Shown here piece by piece: positions 44,331 through 53,438 of a stretch of 64,000 nucleotides of DNA. Both the position numbers and the translations under genes were made by a program. The notes under the pieces were generated by a model that was given only the letters and a program-made list of their open reading frames with translations, did no database searches and was not told the DNA's origin. Source of the stretch: Puccinellia tenuiflora (taxonomy: Eukaryota; Streptophyta; Magnoliopsida; Poales; Poaceae); NCBI GenBank assembly GCA_012064385.1, contig QRDG01000529.1, forward strand, positions 2,576,854 to 2,640,853, read 5' to 3'. Positions within the stretch are counted from its first letter, which is position 1, and the number at the start of each line of letters is the position of its first letter.

Positions 44331-45700
44331 AGGGGCTTGATAATTGTGGAATAAAACTATGTGTTTAAATTAACAAGCCAACAACCTAATATTCTAGGTT
44401 CACCTATGTGCACCAACAACTTATGCTAAGCAATTCAAGCAACAAGGTGATAGCAAGATATGAACTTCAAGCACGAATGCTATCACAATGTAAATTGCAT
44501 AAGTAAAGCTCGGGAATAGGAATAACCAAGGCACGCGGAGACGAGGATGTATTCCCGAGTTCCTCCTTGTTAAGGGAGTACGTCTCGTTGGAGGGGTGTG
44601 ATCTCGCCACAAGAGGCCTACTCAAGATGCCACAACGGCCTCACCCTATTCTCCGATGAACCGCACCCAAGGGTTTGGTTCACCTTCCACTATCGAAATC
44701 CTTCGAGGCGGATTCCGGAGCCCTTTTACAACTTGCTTGGGGCACACACCCACAACTCAATTGGGGGCTCCCAAATTATGCCGAAGCTTCACAACTGAAG
44801 TATTCGCGGCACCTCCTACCGTCTAGGGTACACAATGCACCCAAGAGGCAAAAAGCTCTTGGGAACACAATACACCCAAGAGTAACAAGCTTTTCAACCT
44901 TCAACTTCACGTGTCACCGTGGAGAGAGCAACCCGATGCAACTAATGCAAAAGGAAAGAACACACTAAGTGGTCAAATCCTTCACTCTCAAATTCCAACC
45001 AAAGCAACTAATGCTATGGAGGGAATAAAAGAGGAAGAACAAAAGGGATGAACACAAAGCAACCCCAAATCTAGATCCACTAGGTTCCCCTCACTTAGAG
45101 GAGATTTTGATTGGTGGAATGGTAGATCTAGATCTCCTCTCTTGAATCCCTAAGTTTGGGCAAGAATCATTGGAGGAATTGAGAGGAAACAAGCTCACAA
45201 GCTTTGCAACAATGGAGGAGAGAGGAAATGAGCTGAGCTAAGTGAGCAGCCAGTTTTTGGGGAAGAAGGGGGCTTTTTATAGCCCCTCCCCAAAAACTAG
45301 CCGTTACATCCTTTCGAGGCCGGAGACTCCGGTGTAAGTGACCGGAGACTCCGGTCTGTGCTGGACATTCCGGCCAGCCTCCGGGGTGGCTGGATCATCG
45401 GGGAGGGCCGGAGACTCCGGACACTCTCCGGGGGAGTTTCGGACCCCTATCCAGTACCGCACCACAAAAACGCAAACGAGCTGAGAAAACCTGGGGCCGG
45501 AGATTCCGGGTCCCTTGGGCCGGAGACTCCGGTCCATCTCCGGGGTACCTCCGGACCCCAGTCCAGTACCGCACCACAAAAACTCATTTGGCAGCGAAAA
45601 ACAGGAGACCGGAGACTCCGGACCATCTCTAGGGTAGATCAAACAGTAAAATCAGAACCCCATAACTTTTGCAAATGAACTCCGTTTTCGATAAACTTGG
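44327..45700 (-). mobile_element. Family-B LTR 3' part, duplication copy 2
   Basis: This is the same LTR piece as 35003-36465, lacking the terminal 50 bp. It carries the CCGGAGACTCCGG array at 45308-45645. It ends at CTTGG, the left target duplication of the Maximus-like element; the LTR continues at 57439. Confidence 0.85.
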
Positions 45701-46965
45701 TGAAAGAACGTATGGTCGACTAGAGGGGGGTGAATAGGCGACTACCAATTTTAATTCTTTTTCTTTTAATTAGGTTTTTAGTAAGATAAAACTTGTTATC
45801 TAGATGTGCAACTAGATGAACAACCCTAGGTGATAAGATACAAGGAACAAGTAGAAAGCGCAACGGAAAGTAAAGGATAGAAGTCACCGCAAAAGGACAC
45901 GAGGAAATGATTCCCGTAATTCCTTCCTAAGGGAAGTACGTCTACGTTGGAGAGGTGTGGAGGCTCCTTGGCCCTCCTACAAGCATGTCCGTGCTCACCC
46001 TATTCTCCGGTTCCACTATGAGGTCGACTTGAAGGCGTTGACCAAACCTTTACACCAAGGTTGGGGCTCTCCACAAAGAGTTGGAGACTCCCAACAATGT
46101 CCTGGAGCTCCTCACAAATTATGAAGCTCCGAAACCCGCTCTTGCTCCTAGAGTTCCCAAGAACCCTGAGAGCCCACAAGATCCAAGATCCATAAACAAC
46201 AAGTGGGGGGATTCGAAATTCCTTCGGTGGAAGGCTAGATCTAGGTCTCCTATTTCACTCCTCAAAAGATCAACAAGATTGGGGCAAGGGAGTGGGAGAT
46301 CTAGGCAATTTTAGCTTGGGCTCATTAATGGAGGAGAGAGAAGAATTTGAGTCTAGAGCCTTAAAGACAAAGGAGGGAGAAACCCTCCTTTTATAGTCTC
46401 CTCCTGCAGTGAACCGTTGGGGGGCTTCTGCTCCACTGCAGCGGTACTACCGCCGCTCCTGGCGGTAGTGCCGCTGCACTCTTCACTTTCTCGTCCAACG
46501 GCTCCTTCAGCTTGGGGAGCTATCCCGCAGCGCCGGCACTGCCGCTGTAGGCCCACAGAGAGCCTCCCGGGCGGCAGTGCTGGCGGCACTGCCAGCCCTA
46601 GGGGAGCTCTCCAAAGCCCAGCAGAGGTACTGCTGTCGGAGGCGGCGGTACTGCCGCTGTGGGCTCAAAGAGAGCCTCCCTGGCGGCAGTGCTGGCGGCA
46701 CTGCCTGCCCCAGGGGAGCTCTCGAAAGCCCAGCAGCGGTACTGCCGTCGGAGGCGGTGGTACTGCCGCTGTGGGCTCACAGAGAGCCTCCCGGGCGGCA
46801 GTGCTGGTGGCACTGCTGGCGGTACTGCCGCCAGACCCGGCGGTACTGCCGCTGAACAGATTTTCATCTTTTTCCAATCTGCACAAACTCATAAAACGAT
46901 ATTAGAAATAAATTATTATGTTGTCATTAATACCAAAACATATTAGGGGACTAGATGCACTTTCA
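45701..46965 (-). repeat. 3' LTR of the Maximus-like element
   Basis: The LTR is 1265 bp. Reading the minus strand, an array of GGCGGTACTGCCGCC-like palindromes (46855-46430) is followed by CCCAACGGTTC (46421-46411) and TATAAAAGG (46395-46388). The 56-bp shortfall against the 5' LTR falls almost wholly within the array. The frames at 46353-46946 are array artefacts. Confidence 0.92.
46388..46421 (-). promoter_or_regulatory. U3 core promoter of the Maximus-like LTR (3' copy)
   Basis: TATAAAAGG lies on the minus strand with an AACGG box 18 bp upstream. The same arrangement is found in the 5' LTR at 56804-56833, which would be the active promoter. Function is inferred. Confidence 0.6.
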
Positions 46966-46980
46966 ATCTCCCCCTTTTTG
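46966..46980 (-). promoter_or_regulatory. Polypurine tract of the Maximus-like element
   Basis: The minus strand reads AAAAAGGGGGAGAT directly before TGAAAG of the 3' LTR, the plus-strand priming site. Confidence 0.85.
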
Positions 46981-47371
46981 GTGTTGATGACAACATAATA
47001 ATTTAGCAAGATAACCATTAGGGAGAGACTCCCCCTCAACATGTGCATTACTAGACAAGCTAGAAACAAACAAGTGCACAACACCATGAGGAGAAGCTCC
47101 CCCTGCAACAAACACATGTTGCAACAAAGAATAGAGAGACATAGCTTGCATGAATAAAAGTACTTAAACAAATAAAGGTTCACATGTCTCACACCATGCA
47201 TAAACGAGGTTCACAACAAGATAAAAGATTCACAAGCTTAAAGATGCAACTGAGAGAAACAAAAGCTTGTGATTCCCATGGCAAATACCCCGGACAACCT
47301 AATAGATATCTCTCCCCCTTTGGCATCAAGACACCAAAAAGGATAGAGACCGATGCTAAAAACGTCCCAGC
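46981..47371 (-). other. Non-coding region between extra ORF and 3' LTR
   Basis: No gene is visible. Minus frames of 60-100 codons here are unsupported. Presumably it is the 3' untranslated part of the element. Confidence 0.5.
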
Positions 47372-49145
47372 TCAAACATCCAAGAGATCATCATTGCTTG
47401 GGGGGCGAGGACGACGGCGCGAGGAAATCTCCGGTTCTTCGTCTTCGGAGGACCATTGAAGAGCTTGACCTTCAGAATCTCGAGCTTGCCAACGGCCATA
47501 GGTGGTGATACTAGGTTCCTCCACATTGGGCACAACCTCTCCCGCATCACGACGACGTTGAAGAGCCGCTTGAGCTTGCTTGCGACGCTGGAGTTCCTTA
47601 TCATAATGAGCTTCCCACTGACGCTTCTCAATAGACTTGTTGAGCTTGAACACCTTCTTGAGAGCACGGGCCATCCAAGCAAATCCACCCTTAGAGGGCG
47701 GGCGGGAGGGACCAACATCATCTTCATCCACAATTTTCTTATCCTTTGCTTTTCCACAACGACCTTGCCTTGGAGGAGATGGAGGCTCGGTGTGATCCTT
47801 GATCCTAAGCCGCTTTTCCTTGTGAAGAACCCAACCATCCGGGTCACTTAGTTCATCTCCGGGAAACTTTTCCTCCCAAGCAGCCAAGATAATCCTCATA
47901 ATGAACGGGCCATAGCAAGCATTCCTTTTGCACACAACAATGCCCCACATCTCATGCCAAAGATAATCCATAACATCAAGCTTCTTTCCTTTGCCCCTAT
48001 TCTCATGCACGACAAGCAAAAGATCCTTAAGATAGCCCATAATTTCATCCAAATTGCCCACTTTAGGATTGATGGTTTCACGAAAGATACGGTGCAAGAT
48101 GTCATAAGTGGGATGGAGACCTTTAGCAGCACCGCAAATGTAGGTCTTCCAAAAGTAGAGGGGCTCAAAAGCATCCTTTGCCTTGGACTTCACACTGTAG
48201 TGAATGCGAATCCACTCATCATCAAAGTTAGGAGGGAGCATACAAGACGGACCATGATCCTCAAAGCCAAACAGCCCTCCAACTTTGTCCCAAGTCATAG
48301 TGAACTTCTCGGTCTTGGTCATCCAAATAATATACCGCTCGGTCTCATTGGCAAAGTGCACGGTGGCAAGAAACTGACACACAAGGGCTTCGTCAAAATT
48401 CTGAGAGAACGTCATAAGCGGACGAATATCCAACTCATCAACCAAACTCATAGCTTCAGAGAAATACTCTGGATTCCTTTCAATGTGGCCCATATTGAGG
48501 GAGTGTTGTGGCACCACATTACCTGACGGCTCGGTCATCAACAATTCTCTAAAGAATTGGGCTTGAAAAACAGTGTGGAAGCGGGGATCATTGCCTCGAA
48601 TAGACGGAATAAGGTGCATCCTTTCAACCACATAGGGATTTTCCTTCCTCCTCTCAACATATGTTGCATCGGGCATAGTGCTGGCTGTCTTTTGCCTATT
48701 GGGAACCTTCTTTGCATTTGCCGGGATCTGCTTGCGTCTTGTAGAAGGAGCCTGAGGGGGGTCAAACTCAGCCTCTAACTCTTCCTCAATCTCATCCATG
48801 GAACGAGGTTTCTTGCACCCAACGGTCTTGGTGCGAGTTCTCGGACGAGAGCTACCTGAACCTGTGACAAGCAATGGATAGGGAGGGAAAGGAGATAAGT
48901 ATGCTCACAAACACAAGTCACATTGAGAGGGAAACATGGATGCGAGATTCACATAGAAACGGAAACCCTAGATGCATGAGAGCAAACCTAGGGTAGTTTC
49001 TATACAGATCTAGCAACCACATGTCCAAACCAAGGTGAACCCATCACTACCCCTACCTAACCATGGACAAGGAGAGAGGAACTCCTAGTGCATCCCCATC
49101 CATCAACTAGATGGGAGAGAGAGGGAGAACCGTACCGTCGTCCAT
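47372..49145 (-). CDS. Extra ORF downstream of pol, probable spliced start, ~499 aa
   Basis: The uninterrupted frame from 48861 to the stop at 47374-47372 has no ATG near its beginning. A good acceptor lies just ahead (pyrimidine-rich tract then TGTCACAG, 48862-48863). An ATG at 49145 begins a 10-nt coding piece (MDD plus one base) ending at a GT donor (49135). Joining 49145-49136 to 48861 keeps phase. The protein has a basic Ser/Arg-rich start, an acidic DEIEEELEAEFD, a globular middle (ERYIIWMTKTEKFTMTWDKV, then PLYFWKTYICGA, MDYLWHEMWGI) and a Lys/Arg/Gln-rich C-terminus (KRQWEAHYDKELQRRK), but no signal peptide or membrane span. The middle resembles proteins encoded by other grass retrotransposons; function is unknown. 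It is not RT, integrase, or an obvious envelope. Confidence 0.7.
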
Positions 49146-50047
49146 TGGAGGGGATCGGAGGAGGAGGTGCTGGAGGAGCTCAAGGGGGCACCGGAGAACG
49201 AGTCCCGGGGCCGGAGGAGCTCCAATCCGGTGGTGGTAGCACGGGGGCGGTGCGGTTGGAGAGAGAGCTATGGGGGCGTGGTGGGGAAGAAGAGATCTAA
49301 AAGATCTTTCCCCACCCGTGCCCTAAAAGGCTTCTCATTCAGCCTGCACGAGCGGTACTACCACCAGACCCGGCGGTAGTGCCGCTCCTAGCACTACGGC
49401 CAAGCCTGAGGCAACCAGCACGCTGCGAACCCGCAACAGCGGTAGTGCCGCCAGGCTTGGCGGCAGTGCCGTCGCCTGGCACTACTGCTGGGCCCAGGGA
49501 ACTGCCACGCTGCAGAACTGCCAGAACAGTTTTGCAGCGGCGGTAGTGCCGCCGCACTTACTTTTGCACAACCAGCTAGATTCTTGTGATTTTGAGCATT
49601 TTGACGGGGAATGGGTTGTAGGAACGAAGTGTTGGCATGGGATAGAAAGCTCAAACTGTCATAGAATGGTACGACACTGATAATTGCAAGACGCAACTCA
49701 AAAAGGCCAATTTATGAGTGTTTTTCCACGAGACGCACATATTGACACATATAGGTCTAAGAAGATCCAAAGAAAATCAAAAGAAGCAACTCCTCACGTG
49801 AGGAGGTCGGTGGATGAAGCCACCATGTATGAGTAAAATAGAGTGAGACACCGCGAAGATATATCTTGGGTTCTCACTCAAAACTCATCGTTGAAGCACA
49901 ATTTGTCACAAAGTGACTATAATGCAAAATTTGTCTATTTGCGCATAATGGAGAGAGTGTTGGCTCATGAATTGAACTACACTCCCCCTATATCCATGCC
50001 TACATCTAAACTAGATAGAATGACTAACATGGGCATGTGCGATACGG
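49146..50047 (-). other. Region between pol and extra ORF, with palindrome array
   Basis: The part at 49340-49560 carries GAGCGGTACTACC, GGCGGTAGTGCCGC and GGCGGCAGTGCCG words like those of the LTR U3. It lies about 200-400 bp upstream of the putative first exon of the extra ORF. A C-rich, leader-like stretch (49150-49330) separates them. It may act as an internal promoter; no clear TATA box is visible. Confidence 0.45.
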
Positions 50048-52525
50048 TCACTCAAAGTTACTCGAATCCACGACATTTAGTTCATTCCTCAACTCTAGAA
50101 ATCTTTGGACATCAAGGGCCTTCGTGAAGATATCGGCAAGTTGATCCTTGGTGCCAACGTACAATAGCTCGATGTCGCCTCGCTCCACATGCTCCCGGAT
50201 GAAGTGATGACGAATCTCGATATGCTTCATCTTGGCGTGTTGCACTGGGTTGTGGGCGATCTTGATAGCACTTTGGTTGTCACAAAGAAGAGGCACTTTG
50301 TCATAGGTGATGCCGAAATCCTTCAAAGTTTGCCTCATCCATAGCAATTGAGCACAACAACTTGCGGCGGATATGTACTCGGCTTCGGTGGTGGAGAGGG
50401 CAACACAATTTTGCTTCTTGGAAAACCAACACACCAAGGACCTACCAAGAAATTGGCAAGCCCCGGAAGTTGACTTCCTATCCTTCTTGTCACCCGCATA
50501 ATCAGCATTCGAGTACCCCATGAGAGAAAAGCTTGAACCCTTGGGAAACCAAAGACCAAAGTTTGGGGTATGAACTAAATATCGAAAGATTCGCTTAACC
50601 GCCGTAAAATGGCTCTCTTTAGGAGCGGATTGATACCTTGCACACATGCCCACGCTAAACATAATATCCGGCCTAGATGCACAAAGATAAAGCAAAGAGC
50701 CAATCATGGAACGGTATACCTTTTGATCCACATCCTTCCCAAGATGATACGGATGTAGATCGGTGGAGGTGGCCATAGGAGATTTGCAGCCCTTGGCATC
50801 TTCAAACTTGAACCTCTTGAGCATGTCACGGGTGTACTTGGCTTGATTGATGAAGGTACCTTCTCTCAATTGTTTGATCTCAAAGCCAAGAAAGAACTCT
50901 AATTCCCCCATCATGGACATCTCAAATTTGTCTGACATCAACTTAGCAAACTCATCATTGAATCGAGTGTTAGAAGAGCCAAAAATGATATCATCCACAT
51001 AAAGTTGGCATATGAACAAGTCACCTCCAACCCTTTTGGTAAAGAGTGTAGGGTCGATTACTCCAACTTGGAATCCACAATCTACTAGGAACTCTCTAAG
51101 GTGCTCATACCAAGCACGAGGTGCTTGTTTGAGCCCATAGAGAGCTTTGTCTAGTTTATAGACATGATCGGGAAAGTTGGGATCCTCAAACCCCGGAGGT
51201 TGCTTGACATAGACCAACTCATTTATGGGTCCATTAAGAAAAGCACTTTTAACAGCCATTTGTTGCAATTTAAAGTTATGATGAGAAGCATATGCAAGCA
51301 AGATACGAATAGATTCTAGGCGAGCTACGGGAGCAAAGGTTTCACCGAAGTCAATTCCTTCCACTTGGGAAAACCCTTGAGCCACTAACCTCGCCTTGTT
51401 ACGGATCACAATACCGTTTGCATCTTGCTTGTTCTTGAATACCCACTTGGTTCCAATGACATTCTTGCAATCCTTGGGTCTTGGCACTAATTTCCACACC
51501 TTGTTCCTCTCGAAGTTGTTGAGCTCATCATGCATGGCCTCAAGCCAATCTTGATCTTCAAGAGCTTCAAATACTTTCTTGGGCTCGATGACGGAAACAA
51601 AAGCGTGATGAGAGCTAAAGTTGGCCAATTGTCTTCCTGTGGAGACCTTGCCACGAACATCTCCAAGAATCTTGTCCAAAGTGTGTTCATTACGCTCGAG
51701 ACGATGATCTCTTGCCCTTGCTCTTCTTTCTCGTATCTCATCGAGGGACTCTTGTGAAAAAGCTTGATCATCACCTTCATCATTGGGGGATTGAGGATCA
51801 TCATGACGACCTTGATCTTTCGTGTCACCTTGAGCTTGGCCTTGGACATCATTTGGTGAAGAGGAGCCACTAGGTGGGTCTTCAATGACATTGGGATGAT
51901 CTTGTCCTTGGCCTTGCACACTAGCTTGAGAGCTTGGCATTTGATCTTGATGGGCTTCCGGGGGCACAATGAGGATGCTTAGAGTTGGTGATGGCTCCAC
52001 ATGAGTAGAGCATGGTCCTTCTCCTTCCGCCACAAGGGGTTCCTCAATGGGGCGGATCTCTCCCACGCCCATTCTTCTTATGGCGATTGGAGGAATTACA
52101 TCACCTACAATCAAAGGATCTACACGTGCTCCTTGGGATCCATTATCCTCATCAAAGTGCACATCCCAAGCTTCTTCAACTTGTCCGGATGACTTGTTGT
52201 AGACTCTATAGGCATGTGACACCGTGGAATAGCCAACAAAAATACCTTCAAAGGATCTAGCTTCGAATTTAGATACACGAGTACCTTTCATTTTGATGAA
52301 GCACTTGCACCCGAAGACACGGAAATAGGATACATTCAGCTTCTTACCGAGGAGGATTTCATAGGGAGTCTTGTTGATGATCTTGCGAAGATATAACCGG
52401 TTGGTGGCATGACATGCGGTGGCTACGGCTTTGGCCCAAAAGTTATACGGAGAAGAGAACTCCGCAATCATGGTCCTAGCCGCATCCATAAGAGTCCGGT
52501 TCTTCCTCTCCGCAACACCATTTTG
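50048..52525 (-). pseudogene. Copia pol: integrase C-terminus, RT and RNase H
   Basis: This frame starts immediately after the integrase stop at 52526-52528 and contains QNGVAERKNR, integrase C-terminal GKKLNVSYFRVFGCKCF, and an acidic linker. RT follows (WVFKNKQDANG, RLVAQGFSQVEGIDF, KSAFLNG, GLKQAPRAWYE, YVDDIIFG), then RNase H (DRKSTSGACQFLG, LSTTEAEYISAA, CDNQSAIKIAHNP). In RT motif A the residue before VKSAFLNG is Ala (codon GCT at 51254-51256), where copia enzymes have the first metal-binding Asp. The YVDD pair is intact. The enzyme would copy element RNA in the capsid; this copy should be inactive. Confidence 0.92.
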
Positions 52526-53428
52526 TTAAGGGGTGTAAGGAGTAGCATATTGATGAGCAATCCCCTCTTCGCTAAGAAAACCCTCCACGGTGTAGTTCTT
52601 GAACTCGGTACCATTGTCACTTCTAATCACCATGATCTTCTCTTGATATTGTCGTTGAGCCATGTTGATGAAGTCAATCACTTTTTGTTGAGTCTCGCTC
52701 TTCTTCTTGAAGAAATAGACCCATGTGTACCTTGAGTAGTCATCCACAATCACCAAACAATATTTCTTCCCACCAAGACTATCATATGATAATGGACCAA
52801 AAAGATCCAAGTGAATGAGCTCGAGAATCTTCGTGGTGGTGATGATGTTCTTAGCGGGATGTGGACTTCCATGTTGCTTTCCTAGGACACATGAGCTACA
52901 CACATGATCTTTTGAGAACTTAGTATTGGTTAGTCCAAGAATATGACCACCGCTTTGGAGTTCGGAGAGAGTTCTCATATTGGTGTGGGCTAGCCGGCGG
53001 TGCCAAAGCCAACCCACATCAACTTTAGCCATTAGAAATGTCGCGGCACTTGAGGTTTCCTTCGAGAAGTCAACCACATACATGCCGTTCTCGACATGTC
53101 CAACAAAGGCTAATTTATGAGACTTCTTCCAAACAACAATCACATTTAGGTCATCAAAGTAAACACCAAAACCATGAAGAGATAATTGATAAACGGAGAG
53201 TAAATTAAAGCCAAGGGACTCAACAAGGAGGACGTTCTTGATGGATGTATCATTAGAAACAACCACCTTGCCTCGTCCCAATACCTTAAGAAGAGATCCA
53301 TATCCAATACGAACGTGAGTAGCATGAGATTGCGGAGGTTCCAACGCTCCTACTAAATCATTGCTTCCAGTCATGTGTTGTGAGGCACCACTGTCCACCG
53401 TCCATTTGGTTGTCCCAGAAGCATTGAC
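52526..53428 (-). pseudogene. Copia protease and integrase core, interrupted
   Basis: The frame is open from 53428 and contains the protease site WTVDSGASQHMTG (53405-53360). The integrase zinc region follows (LWHRRLAHTNM...CSSCVLGKQHG), then the catalytic core with HLDLFGPLS (first Asp) and RSDNGTEF (second Asp). It ends at TAA at 52526-52528, directly before QNGVAERKN, which holds the catalytic Glu. The stop is within a motif that is otherwise perfectly preserved. Integrase would insert the cDNA; this copy lacks a complete core. Confidence 0.92.
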
Positions 53429-53438
53429 CTACAAGAGA

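Larger units (their letters stand above)
38787..46100. repeat. Tandem duplication, copy 2
   Basis: This 7.3-kb segment repeats 29245-36830 plus 38750-38790, in the same orientation. It lacks the solo LTR and has a 240-bp deletion near 44318, two deletions in the palindrome array (18 and 23 bp) and scattered substitutions. It runs on into the complete Maximus-like element. Confidence 0.92.

Noticed and set aside
46353..46946. Several 60-160 codon frames in the LTR
   Set aside because: They arise from the GCGGTACTGCCGC array, change between the two LTRs with indels and show no conservation.
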